A stretch of DNA of 64,000 nt from an uncultured Cytophaga sp. (GTDB taxonomy: Bacteria; Bacteroidota; Bacteroidia; Cytophagales; Cytophagaceae), in assembly GCF_937863595.1 (NCBI RefSeq), contig NZ_CALMGQ010000087.1, forward strand, positions 2,501-66,500, given 5' to 3'. A program made the position numbers and the translations under genes. Position 1 is the first letter of the stretch; every line of letters begins with the position of its first letter. This document shows positions 8,875 through 18,600 of this stretch, piece by piece. The notes beneath the pieces are model-generated. The model worked only from the letters and a program-made list of their open reading frames with translations, made no database searches and was not told the DNA's origin.

Positions 8875-11388
8875 TCAATACTGTGAAGTACTTATGGCAA
8901 TTTTAGACGTATTCACTTTGCCATCTGAAGTCCACCATTCAGCTACTGCAATGTATATTCCATCCGTTAAGATTTCGCCATTCTGTTTTAAGCCATTCCA
9001 TTTAAATGTATTTTCAAACCCAAGTAGTTGATTAACAAACAAATCGACTAAAATATGTCCATCTATTCCGTAGATCCGAAGTGTTCCAAATGCAGCTTGC
9101 GTATGTGGGTTTAAGTGTAATAAAACAAAATCATCTACACCATTTAAATTTGTTGAAGCATGGCATGGCGCACAGTAAAAATCCTTACTTTCAGGGGAAT
9201 TGTATCTGACTTGCTGTGAATTTTCATAACCAGGTGTAGCTCTATCTGCAGAACTCGTCCAGTTATCGGGCAAAAAAACAGGATTGATTGTATTTATTTT
9301 TTCTAAGGAATACCCTTCAGAATTGCGAAGTAATTTATTGTGAAAGTCGTCACGGTATTCAATGTAATCTAAGGTATCTCTACCATTACTAGCAACTAAA
9401 GCTAGGCTCCCTCCTCCATCTGGCAATGAGATCAAATTTTTAACTTGTATGAATGTATGGTCCTTTGCATTTGAATATTGTTGTTTTAACATAAGTGTAT
9501 CCGGTGTTAAAACAACAAAAGCATACGGAGGAATAACCATGTCACCTAGTAAAAAAGTATGCGAAATTTTATTTGAAGAAGTGTTGAATAAATGGCTTCC
9601 TCCCAATTGAACATAGGCATCCGAACTATTATATATCTCAACAAAATCAACTCCTCCAACACTCGGGTTATATAAGATTTCGTTCAAGTACAATTCGTTT
9701 TTTTGTGCTTGCTTCGGAAAAATAAGTGGGATTACAATGTCGACCGATTGTTGTTTATTTTTGCAATTAATGATAGAGTCAATAATGCATTCATAGGCTT
9801 TCCCTGCTTCAAAGCCATGTGTGCATGTAAATAAATAAGTCGTTTCAAATGCAGTACTTGTGTTTCTCATCGTCAGAATGTCCAGTGGATTGGAAATGAA
9901 ATTTTGATTCAAAGTAACAGCGCCATTTAAATTCAATCGCACCTCTCTATCCGATATAATTTGAGCCTTAAACATGATTGGTGGCGTATTGGTAAACATG
10001 GGTGCGATACCCGGGCTGCCTCCAGTTGCATCATCAGTAAATTTTAATTGTTGTGCAAAGGAACAATTTTCAGATATCGCTTTTCTTTCAATAGAGTAGC
10101 CTCCATCTAACTTATATCCTTTCCCTAGCAACGCAATATTATACTGAACATAATCCAACAGCAAAGTATCATTCGCCCAAACAAAAATAGAATCTGAGCT
10201 ATTATTTAAACTTGGCAATACAGGTACTTCAATACAATTTTCAATATGAAATAATGGGCACATATTTACGGAACATACTATCAATGCTGATTTAGGTTCT
10301 AGTATATATGCTGGCAATTTCACACTTGTAGAAGGATCTGAAATGCGAATATTTTTCACATCTATCGCTTTGTTCGAAGCATTTACAAGCTCAATCCACT
10401 CTACATCAGGCAAACCAGCACTGGGGCTGGGATCACTCATAAATTCAGAAATTCGTAGTTGACCAACATAATAATACATCTCCTTAACTAATTCTATTTT
10501 ATCGCTAAATGGTTCGTTTGAGCCAGCTGAAAATACATTTTGAAGTTTCGCTTTATACGTCTTCGCAAGAAGAGGTTTTTCAAAAGTTAATGTCAAAATT
10601 TTTAGTCCAAAAGCAACCTTGTAATTGATGCCGAAATCTTCGTCTAGTTGAATTTTATTGCAGGAATCAATCTCTTGATTGAAATAAAAAATAAGTGTCG
10701 AATCGTTTTCAAACTCATATCGATCTAAAGAAAAGGGTATCTGTATATGAATGTCATCCCAAAAGAACTTGTCTCTCCTTGTAGATGAATACACACAGCG
10801 TAATCCAGAGAAATGATAGCTCTGTGCCTGCCAATGCTGAGCTGTAGATTGCTCAGCAAAATTATACCCTCCTGTATTATCCGTATTCAATGTCCATACA
10901 CCTTGCGCATTTTTAATTACTTTTATTCTGCAGACGACCTTACTTGCCCCAACTACTCCCGTTAGACTTTCTAATATTTTATATTTAATATTTCCTTGTT
11001 GATAATACAACTCAATTTTATCACTATTACCTGCTACACCTCCAATTTTCAAGTAGTAGCTGCAGTTGTTTGCTGAATTAAAGTTTTCATGTGTTGAATA
11101 GAGATAGAATAATCCGTAATTAGTTGTAGATGCGGCAAAGTCATAGCGCACTAAAAACTCCCAACTACAATTTGTAGTGCTTAAACTAGGCCACACTACA
11201 GTTGATTGTGAAGCACCTACTGGAGCATTCAATTGCAATTGATTTTCAGTGGAGATTTTAAAGGCTACTACATCTCCGGACCAACTGGTTGGAATGCTAG
11301 CATTCTCAAAGTCAAACAATTGAGCACATAAAGGACTCGAAACAAGTAGTAATATACTTGTAAAAATTAGGGCGATACGGTTTTGCAT
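8875..11388 (-). CDS. Large secreted protein with two lamin-tail (LTD) domains
   Basis: This 837-residue exported protein starts at the ATG at 11388, which gives a clear signal peptide (MQNRIALIF...SSPLCAQ); the longer frame to 11496 adds an unlikely extension. Residues ~20-210 look like a beta-sandwich domain. Two lamin-tail domains follow, seen as RISEFMSDPSPS...DVEWIELVN (about 315-430) and LYLNEILYNPSVGGVDFVEI (about 590-700). A stretch between them resembles Ig-like modules. The end (FKWNGLKQNGEILTDGIYIA) resembles the FlgD-like fold seen at the end of many Bacteroidota surface proteins and may be a sorting or anchoring domain; a classic T9SS type A signal is not evident. No enzyme motif was found. 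Extracellular binding is the best guess. Confidence 0.7.
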   Translation of the reverse strand: MQNRIALIFTSILLLVSSPLCAQLFDFENASIPTSWSGDVVAFKISTENQLQLNAPVGASQSTVVWPSLSTTNCSWEFLVRYDFAASTTNYGLFYLYSTHENFNSANNCSYYLKIGGVAGNSDKIELYYQQGNIKYKILESLTGVVGASKVVCRIKVIKNAQGVWTLNTDNTGGYNFAEQSTAQHWQAQSYHFSGLRCVYSSTRRDKFFWDDIHIQIPFSLDRYEFENDSTLIFYFNQEIDSCNKIQLDEDFGINYKVAFGLKILTLTFEKPLLAKTYKAKLQNVFSAGSNEPFSDKIELVKEMYYYVGQLRISEFMSDPSPSAGLPDVEWIELVNASNKAIDVKNIRISDPSTSVKLPAYILEPKSALIVCSVNMCPLFHIENCIEVPVLPSLNNSSDSIFVWANDTLLLDYVQYNIALLGKGYKLDGGYSIERKAISENCSFAQQLKFTDDATGGSPGIAPMFTNTPPIMFKAQIISDREVRLNLNGAVTLNQNFISNPLDILTMRNTSTAFETTYLFTCTHGFEAGKAYECIIDSIINCKNKQQSVDIVIPLIFPKQAQKNELYLNEILYNPSVGGVDFVEIYNSSDAYVQLGGSHLFNTSSNKISHTFLLGDMVIPPYAFVVLTPDTLMLKQQYSNAKDHTFIQVKNLISLPDGGGSLALVASNGRDTLDYIEYRDDFHNKLLRNSEGYSLEKINTINPVFLPDNWTSSADRATPGYENSQQVRYNSPESKDFYCAPCHASTNLNGVDDFVLLHLNPHTQAAFGTLRIYGIDGHILVDLFVNQLLGFENTFKWNGLKQNGEILTDGIYIAVAEWWTSDGKVNTSKIAISTSQY

Positions 11389-11516
11389 TGCGAAAATAAA
11401 ATTATTGTGCTGAAAACAGCCAAAAAACATAGCTTGAATAAATGAAATTAGGAGAAAAAAAATGGTAAATTGCAACTCTTTTAAAAAAGTGTGCATTAAT
11501 TAACAAAAGTAAAGAA

Positions 11517-12509
11517 ATGAAAGTAGCTGTAGTTGGCGCTACCGGTTTGGTAGGAACGCAAATGCTTACTGTTCTTAAAGAACGTAACTTCCCTATAACA
11601 GAGCTCATACCAGTAGCATCTGAAAAATCCGTTGGTAAAGAAGTTGAATATAATGGTAAGAAGTATAAAATAGTATCTGCAGCAACAGCAATTTCTATGA
11701 AGCCAGATATTGCTGTATTCTCAGCAGGTGGTAGTACTTCGTTAGAACTTGCACCCATATTTGCAGCAGCAGGTACAACTGTCATTGACAACTCTTCTGC
11801 ATGGAGAATGGATCCTACGAAGAAATTGATCGTGCCTGAAGTAAACGCGCACGAATTGACTAAGGATGATAAAATTATTGCAAATCCAAATTGCTCTACT
11901 ATACAGATGGTAGTAGTATTGGAACCGTTGCATAAAAAATATAAAATCAAGCGCGTAGTTGTTTCTACGTATCAATCAGTAACAGGTACGGGTAAGAAAG
12001 CAGTTGATCAATTGTTTGATGAACGTAAGGGAGAAATGAATGGAGAAAAAGCATATCCATATCAAATTGATTTGAATTTGCTTCCTCATATAGATGTATT
12101 CCAAGAAAATGGATATACAAAAGAGGAAATGAAAATGATTTTAGAAACAAATAAAATCATGTCTGACGATACTATTAAAGTTACTGCTACTACTGTACGC
12201 GTACCTGTAATTGGCGGACACTCTGAATCTGTAAACATCGAATTTGAAAATGATTTTGATGTGAATGAAGTGAAAGAATTGCTTTCAAAATCCCCTGGCA
12301 TTATCGTTAAAGATAATCCAGCAAAATTAGAATATCCGACGCCGTTAGATGCGCATAATAAAGATGAAGTTTTTGTAGGTCGTATTCGTAGAGATGAATC
12401 TCAGCCAAAAACGCTAAACTTGTGGATTGTAGCTGATAACCTTCGGAAAGGAGCTGCGACCAATGCGGTGCAAATTGCAGAGTATTTAGTTTCTAAAAAA
12501 TTAGTATAA
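11517..12509 (+). CDS. asd: Aspartate-semialdehyde dehydrogenase
   Basis: This enzyme reduces aspartyl phosphate to aspartate semialdehyde with NADPH, the branch point to lysine/diaminopimelate, threonine and methionine. The 330-residue length is normal. The NADP-binding loop is VGATGLVGTQML (residues 6-17). The catalytic cysteine is Cys126 in NPNCST. The substrate-binding stretch includes VRVPVIGGHSESV. The products feed dapF and metX elsewhere in the window, though those are not in the same operon. It stands alone, divergent from the LTD gene and closed by a strong terminator. Confidence 0.96.
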   Translation: MKVAVVGATGLVGTQMLTVLKERNFPITELIPVASEKSVGKEVEYNGKKYKIVSAATAISMKPDIAVFSAGGSTSLELAPIFAAAGTTVIDNSSAWRMDPTKKLIVPEVNAHELTKDDKIIANPNCSTIQMVVVLEPLHKKYKIKRVVVSTYQSVTGTGKKAVDQLFDERKGEMNGEKAYPYQIDLNLLPHIDVFQENGYTKEEMKMILETNKIMSDDTIKVTATTVRVPVIGGHSESVNIEFENDFDVNEVKELLSKSPGIIVKDNPAKLEYPTPLDAHNKDEVFVGRIRRDESQPKTLNLWIVADNLRKGAATNAVQIAEYLVSKKLV

Positions 12510-12519
12510 ATATCACCCA

Positions 12520-12553
12520 TTAAATTAGGCGTCAGATTTGACGCCTAATTTAA
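12520..12553 (+). terminator. Terminator after asd
   Basis: A 15-bp perfect stem (12520-12534 with 12539-12553) around GATT starts 11 nt after the asd stop and runs into TTATTTTCTT. Confidence 0.85.
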
Positions 12554-12644
12554 TTATTTTCTTACACGCGTTGTAGCGCAGCATTGCCAAGCATACACGT
12601 TTCGTTTTTCTTTTCTATATTGCACAAAATACATATCCGCTCCC

Positions 12645-13523
12645 ATGATTAAATCAATGACAGGTTATGGTTCTCACACAGCCGAGAACGATAAAATTTC
12701 AGTTTCAGTAGAAATAAAATCATTAAATTCTAAATTTTTAGATTTGAATTTACGCTTGTCGAAAGAATATTCGGATCGTGAACTAGAGGTTCGAAATATT
12801 TTAAACAATACGATTGAACGTGGTAAAGTGGGTTTGAACATTGATGTTCAGTCTAAAGGTGGAGTAAAAGCCAAAGTTTTCATTAACAGAGAACTCGTAG
12901 CATTATATTACAAAGATTTAAAAGAAACAGCAGATGCAATTGGTGCATCAGACTCTGACCTTTTCAAACTTGCCCTTCAAATGCCTAAGGCTATGGAGTC
13001 TGAGGCTGAAACTGAAGATAGTTCAGAAGATTGGGCATTAATCCAAAAAGTACTTGTAGAGGCGATTGCGAAATGTAATGAATTTCGCAAAGATGAAGGA
13101 AAGACACTTTCGTTAAAATTTCAAGAGTATATTAAAAATATTGGAGATGCGCTTACTAAAGTTGAAGCGTTTGACCCACAACGCATAGAAGCGATTCGCA
13201 CACGTATCCGTCAGCATTTTGATGATTACAGTAAGTCTGAGCAACTAGATAATAGTAGATTTGAGCAAGAGCTTATTTTTTATATTGAGAAGCTAGATAT
13301 CAGCGAAGAAAAAGTTCGCTTACGTAGCCATTTAAGTTATTTTTTAGAAGCAATGGAAGGCGCAGAAGCGAATGGAAAAAAACTTGGCTTTATCGCACAG
13401 GAAATTGGAAGAGAAATCAATACAATTGGTTCAAAAGCAAATGATGCAAATATTCAACGTTCGGTTGTGCAAATGAAGGAAGAATTGGAAAAAATAAAAG
13501 AGCAGTCGCTGAATATTTTATAA
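12645..13523 (+). CDS. YicC-family protein (endoribonuclease-type)
   Basis: A 292-residue cytoplasmic protein with both YicC family regions. The N-terminus reads MIKSMTGYGS followed by VEIKSLNSKFLDLNLRLS. The C-terminus has the DUF1732 part, LRSHLSYFLEAMEG then KLGFIAQEIGREINTIGSKAN and a closing helix KEELEKIKEQ. Work on E. coli YicC points to an RNA endonuclease acting in small-RNA decay; this protein's substrate is unknown. In many bacteria it precedes gmk; here the next gene is a convergent membrane protein gene, whose stop overlaps its end by 6 bp. Confidence 0.9.
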   Translation: MIKSMTGYGSHTAENDKISVSVEIKSLNSKFLDLNLRLSKEYSDRELEVRNILNNTIERGKVGLNIDVQSKGGVKAKVFINRELVALYYKDLKETADAIGASDSDLFKLALQMPKAMESEAETEDSSEDWALIQKVLVEAIAKCNEFRKDEGKTLSLKFQEYIKNIGDALTKVEAFDPQRIEAIRTRIRQHFDDYSKSEQLDNSRFEQELIFYIEKLDISEEKVRLRSHLSYFLEAMEGAEANGKKLGFIAQEIGREINTIGSKANDANIQRSVVQMKEELEKIKEQSLNIL

Positions 13524-13910
13524 AGATTCCTCTTTATGTTTTAATCCAGTTGATTTTCCATAAACAACACCTATAAAAATGGAAATTACTCCTATATTAG
13601 AATGGAGGAAATTGTCATGTTTCGTAAATTGAAAAATGTCTTGAAGTGGTAATTGCAGCCAAGTTGAAACCACAAAGAATACCATCATCCAGCCCGTTGC
13701 AATTAAATATCCGCGCATAATGGTAATATTGTTACTAAGCAGAGTCATAATTGCTAATGCAGCGTAGTTTATACGGTACAGTTTTATCCCAACCCCTTCC
13801 GTAGCAAAAGGGATTTTATTTGGAATAAAATAAGTCGCCACTACTATTGCCGACATTATAATTATACAAACCAATAAGAACCAATAATTTGGGTTTTTAT
13901 ATTGAATCAT
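13518..13910 (-). CDS. Small four-helix membrane protein, unknown function
   Basis: A 130-residue hydrophobic protein with four likely membrane segments: residues 9-29 (WFLLVCIIIMSAIVVATYF), 48-65, 67-85 (LIATGWMMVFFVVSTW) and 102-118. A conserved-looking loop, KHDNFLHSNIG, precedes the last segment. I do not recognise the family. It converges on the yicC-type gene, overlapping its last 6 bases, and has no co-directional partner. Confidence 0.6.
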   Translation of the reverse strand: MIQYKNPNYWFLLVCIIIMSAIVVATYFIPNKIPFATEGVGIKLYRINYAALAIMTLLSNNITIMRGYLIATGWMMVFFVVSTWLQLPLQDIFQFTKHDNFLHSNIGVISIFIGVVYGKSTGLKHKEESL

Positions 13911-14190
13911 TTCCTAATTCTGTTCAACTTAAGAACACTGATTATAACTTGTTGAAGGTATTTCAATCTGCAATAAATGAATAATTTGCTAAAAATCAAT
14001 CAATTTATTCGCTTTAATACAATTCTTTAGTCTATTACGGCAGATTACTTTTAAAGTTGTTATATATCATCCTTTAGCGCTAGAGGCGAAATTTTCCACC
14101 CAACCCCCTAGTTATTAATAATATGAAGGTTGATATAAATGTAAAAGTTTAGTTTTTTTATGACGCAGTATGATTTTTCCGAATAATACT
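13911..14190. other. Intergenic region without a gene
   Basis: This A+T-rich stretch between the membrane protein gene and the metX promoter has stops in all frames and no hairpin I would call. It presumably contains the promoter of the minus-strand membrane protein gene. Confidence 0.5.
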
Positions 14191-14220
14191 TTGTTTTTCT
14201 AATTCGCATACTTATTTTTG
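14191..14220 (+). promoter_or_regulatory. Bacteroidota-type promoter for the SAM riboswitch-metX unit
   Basis: TTG (14191-14193), a 19-nt spacer and TATTTTTG (14213-14220) match TTG-N19-TAnnTTTG exactly. The predicted start, near 14227, lies about 20 nt before the first riboswitch helix. Confidence 0.75.
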
Positions 14221-14245
14221 TTTACTCAAAATCAGTTACAGTAGT

Positions 14246-14363
14246 AATTGATTTATAAAGAAGAGGGGAGAGAACGGGCTCTTTGAACCTCTAGCAACCT
14301 CTGGGAGCAAATCTAGAAAGGTGCTAATTCCTGACCTGAATAAACAGGGCATATAAATTAATT
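14246..14363 (+). ncRNA. SAM-I (S-box) riboswitch aptamer
   Basis: The region has the S-box layout. P1 is formed by AATTGATTTATA (14246-14257) and TATAAATTAATT (14352-14363), 12 pairs with one G-U. Inside are the conserved GAGGGGAGAGAACGGGCTC block, the TTTGAACCTCTAGCAACC segment equivalent to the usual ATGAAACC..GGCAACC, and GGTGCTAATTCC, the most diagnostic S-box string. The position is right: downstream of a promoter and 139 nt before the ATG of metX, a methionine-pathway gene. S-box aptamers bind S-adenosylmethionine and switch the downstream gene off. The call is from pattern recognition, not a covariance-model score. Confidence 0.92.
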
Positions 14364-14385
14364 AGCCAATGATTCGATTAACGAC

Positions 14386-14458
14386 TCTCGACCTTAACCG
14401 AGAACCTTTATTTTTATACCAAAATACCTCCTTTAAAGTTACTCCTTACAACTTTAAA
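14386..14458 (+). promoter_or_regulatory. Probable expression platform of the SAM riboswitch
   Basis: Two hairpins lie between aptamer and gene. The first, TCTCG (14386-14390) with CGAGA (14399-14403), is followed by CCTTTATTTTTAT and could be a weak terminator. The second is a perfect 9-bp stem, TTTAAAGTT (14432-14440) with AACTTTAAA (14450-14458). I could not decide which one responds to the aptamer. Confidence 0.45.
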
Positions 14459-14502
14459 ATTGAAGTTATAAATGTTAAACCCTTAACGTGTTTGCACTTA
14501 TA

Positions 14503-15519
14503 ATGGAATATCATATCTACACGCACAAACAACCAATTACTCTTGAGTCAGGCGTAATTTTGCCAGAGGTTCGAATTCAATATTCAACTGCAGGCAACCT
14601 TAATAAAGCGGAAGATAACGTTATCTGGGTTTGTCATGCCTTAACTGCAAACTCCGACGTAGAATCTTGGTGGCCGGGTTTGGTAGGTACCGATTATATA
14701 TACAACCCAGAAGAGCACTTTATTATTTGTGCCAATATATTGTCTTCCTGTTATGGCACAACTGGTCCGACGGAAACAAATCCAGAAACAAACAAACCAT
14801 ATTTTTTATCTTTTCCTATTGTTACCATTCGCGACATGGTGCAAATACATGACATCTTACGTAAGCACCTTGCCATACATACGATTCATACATTAATTGG
14901 TGGTTCCCTAGGTGGTCAGCAAGCGATGGAATGGGCGATTCAAGAACCTTCTATCTTTAAGCATTTAGTTTTATTGTCAACGAATGCATTCCATTCTCCA
15001 TGGGGCATAGCCTTTAATGAATCGCAACGCATGGCTATAGACATGGATCCTACCTGGAAAAATGCGTCCTTAGATGCCGGCAGAGAAGGATTAAAGACAG
15101 CCCGCGCAATTGCAATGTTATCTTACAGAAGCTATGAAACCTATGTTCAAACACAAAGCGAAGAAGATAGCAGTAAAGTAGATGACTATAGAGCGACCAC
15201 CTATCAGCATTACCAAGGTGACAAACTCGTAAAAAGATTTAATTGTCATTCCTATTGGTATCTTTCCAAGGCTATGGATAGTCATCATGTAGGCCGAAAT
15301 AGAAAAAGCATCCAAGATGCGTTTAACTGTATTCAATCCAAAACGTTGGTTATAGGTATTTCAACAGATATTTTATTCCCAGTTTGCGAACAAGAATTTT
15401 TAGCGAATTCGATTCCGAATGCTAAATATGTTTGTATCGATTCCTTATATGGCCACGATGGTTTTTTGACAGAAACCGAAAAAATCACAGATACCTTAAC
15501 CGAATTTTACAGCAAGTAA
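14503..15519 (+). CDS. metX: Homoserine O-acetyltransferase
   Basis: MetX acylates homoserine using acetyl-CoA (some relatives use succinyl-CoA), the first committed step to methionine. The 338-residue protein is an alpha/beta hydrolase. It has the family entry YSTAGNLNKAEDNVIWVCHALT with oxyanion-side residues, nucleophile Ser135 in GGSLGGQQ, the Asp-bearing GISTDILFPV strand and the His of YGHDGFL near the end. A GTG at 14488 would add five residues, but the ATG at 14503 matches family N-termini better. Expression should fall when S-adenosylmethionine is abundant, through the S-box upstream. Single gene. Confidence 0.94.
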   Translation: MEYHIYTHKQPITLESGVILPEVRIQYSTAGNLNKAEDNVIWVCHALTANSDVESWWPGLVGTDYIYNPEEHFIICANILSSCYGTTGPTETNPETNKPYFLSFPIVTIRDMVQIHDILRKHLAIHTIHTLIGGSLGGQQAMEWAIQEPSIFKHLVLLSTNAFHSPWGIAFNESQRMAIDMDPTWKNASLDAGREGLKTARAIAMLSYRSYETYVQTQSEEDSSKVDDYRATTYQHYQGDKLVKRFNCHSYWYLSKAMDSHHVGRNRKSIQDAFNCIQSKTLVIGISTDILFPVCEQEFLANSIPNAKYVCIDSLYGHDGFLTETEKITDTLTEFYSK

Positions 15520-15556
15520 AATCTCAAAGAAAGACACATTTTTTTGTTATAAAGAG

Positions 15557-15578
15557 ACGAAATTTATTTAAATTTCGT
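15557..15578. repeat. Inverted repeat between metX and the AsmA-like gene
   Basis: ACGAAATTT (15557-15565) pairs with AAATTTCGT (15570-15578) around ATTT. No T-run follows on the plus strand, so it is either a weak terminator for metX or a dyad in the leader of the next gene. Confidence 0.4.
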
Positions 15579-15637
15579 TAATTGTTATTATACACAAGCG
15601 AAATTCAATTCTTTATTACATTTCTTACTCTCAGGAC

Positions 15638-18600
15638 ATGAAAAAATTCTTCAAAATCTCTGGTATTACTATCGGGGTTTTATTGCTAGCCATGGTTTTA
15701 TTGCCATTTTTATTTAAAGACAAAATTAAGGGCATAATAGACGAGCAAATTCAAAAAAATATTAATGGTTCGGTTTGGTATAATTCAGAATCTTTCAGTT
15801 TATCCTTATTTTCCCACTTTCCTAATTTAAGTGTGTCTATACAAGACATTGGCTTAATGTCGAACGTGCAAGAATTTAAAGGTGATACTTTATTTGCGGC
15901 TAAAGAATTCAGTTTGACGCTTGATATTATGAGTGTAATCTCTGGAGACAAAATAAAAATCAAAGGTGTATTTTTAGACCAACCTAAAATTGTAACCATA
16001 TTCGACAAGAGTGGAAAAATGAGTTGGGACATTACCTACCCTGATACCACAACACAAACTACTCCTTCTGAAGAATCAAGTCCGTTGAATATTAGTATAG
16101 AAAAATGGGAAATTAAAGACGGTTTCATTATTTATGACGACCAGACCATGCCGATGTATGCAGAATTGAAACATTTTGACCATACAGGTAGTGGAGATAT
16201 TGCCTCCGATATTTATGATTTGAAAACCTATACAAAAACAACAAATGTATTGGTTGAATACGATGGTACAAGATATTTAAGCGGACAAACGTTTACAGCT
16301 GATGCTACGGTAAAAATCGACATGGCTAAATCTATTTATACATTTTTAGAAAACGAATTCGCCCTTAATGATTTCAAGTTAGGCTTTGACGGTTCTGTTG
16401 AAATGCCTGGTGATGACATCAAAATGAACATTACCTATAAAGCAAAAGAAACAGATTTCAAAAACCTTCTTTCTTTAGTGCCTGCAGTTTATAATAAAGA
16501 TTTTGAAAAAGTTAAAACAGATGGTTCTATCGGTTTTGATGGCTACGTAAAAGGGATTTATAATGAAAACACCTTGCCAGGTTTTGGATTAAACATGTTG
16601 ATTAAAAATGGTTTCTTTCAATATCCCGATTTGCCAGATGCCGTTAAAAATATTAATATGGATTTGTCTGTAGATGACAAAGATGGCATCATTGACAATG
16701 TAATTGTCAACTTAAAAGCATTTCACATGGAAATGGGCGCAAACCCTATTGACGCGCGTGTATTGATGAATGGCATGAACCCATATGATATTGATGCAAA
16801 TGTTTTGGCTAAAGTTAAATTAGAAGATGTTAGTAAATTCTATCCGATAGAAGGCACAACACTTAAAGGGTTATTTGGAATGGATGTTAAAGCTAAAGGC
16901 AAATACAGTGACAGTTTAAAACTGATGCCTATGGTTACTGCAAACATGAATTTAGCAAATGGATATGTAAAATCATCCGAGTTTCCTGAGCCTATTGAGA
17001 ATATCAACCTTTCCGCAGTTGCCACAAGCGATGGAAATATGAAAACATCTACATTTTTATTAGACTACTTCAAACTTATTCTTGATGGCGAACCATTTGA
17101 AATGAAAGCTTTTGTTAAAAACTTTGATGATCCAAACTATGAAGCAACGATCAAAGGAATTATTGACCTTGCGAAAATGACAAAAATATATCCTATTGAA
17201 GGCACAACCCTTACTGGACGTATGAATGCAGATATGACAACCAAAGGTATTTTGTCTGAAGTGCAAGCAGGGAATTATGTGAATACGCAAACAAGCGGCT
17301 CTTTAGATATTGATGATTTAATATATAAGAGCACGGATTTGCCACAAGGCTATACAATGAAGAAGGGGTATTTAACATTAACTCCGGAGCGCTTCAATAT
17401 TTCTACGATGCAGGGTATGCTTGGCAAAAGCGATTATAACATTACTGGTTTCATGTCTAATTATATGGGCTATATGTTTGGTGGTAAAGACACAACTATA
17501 CACGGTGTAATGACGATGAAATCTAATAAGTTTGATGTGAACGAGTGGATGGCAGATGAGCCAACAAGCACAACAGCAAGTACTCCTCCAGCTGAAGAAG
17601 TACCTATGGAAATTGTTGAAGTACCCAAAAACATTGATTTCACCTTCAATGCCGATATGAATCAAGTAATCTATAGCAATATGGATTTGGCAAATATGAA
17701 AGGCGCAATCATTGTTAAGAATGGTATTGTAACAATGGATAAATTAAACTTTAATTCATTGGGCGGTTCGTTCTTATTTAGTGGAGATTACAATACACAA
17801 GATATGGCGAAACCATCTTTCAAAATGGATATGGTCATGAAAGACGTTGCAGCGAAAGAAGCATACAAAACATTTAACTCCGTTAAAAAGATGGCTCCGA
17901 TTGCTAATTATGTTGACGGTAATGTTAACCTGTCTCTTGTTATGGGAGGCTTATTAGACAAGGAAATGATGCCTGTTTATGCAACACTTAACGGCAAGGG
18001 TTCTCTAGGATCAAGTTCATTAAAAGTATTAAGCAATCCTCTACTTGGTACCATTGCAACCTTGACGAGAATGAAAAATATGGATCCATTAGAGATTAAA
18101 GATTTATTATTAAACTTTAAAATCGAAAACGGTTCGTTGGTTGTTGCACCTTTTGACATCAAATCTGGAGAATCGAAAATTGCCATCACCAAAGGCTTGA
18201 ATAAATTAGATGGCAGTGTAGATTATGACATGCAATTAACAACCCCTTCTGGTGCGCTTGGTGATGAGGCAAACAAAGCCCTGTCTGGACTTATAGGAAC
18301 ATCGGCGATCTCTATGCCAAAAAATATTATCATAGACCTAAACGTTAAAGGGCCTTATGACAATACAAAGGTTTCGATTATTAAGACAAATTTTGGCGAA
18401 GTAAATAAAGCAGACATTAAAGATGCTGTTGTATCTGGAATTAAAAATAGTGAGCAAGGAAAACAAGTGCAGGCTGAAATAGATAAAACTAAAGCCCAAG
18501 CTGAAGCTGAGGTAGAAAAACAAAAAGCAGCAGCGCAAGCAGAATTGAAAAAGCAAGAAGATGCAGCAAATGCTGAAATTGCCAAACAGAAAGCAGCAGT

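Noticed and set aside
11402-11950. 182-codon minus-strand ORF opposite asd
   Set aside because: Asd is unambiguous on the plus strand over the same bases, and the antisense frame has no recognisable domain.
13911-14190. Possible extra small gene or RNA upstream of the metX promoter
   Set aside because: All frames have frequent stops and no stable hairpin or known RNA pattern was found.
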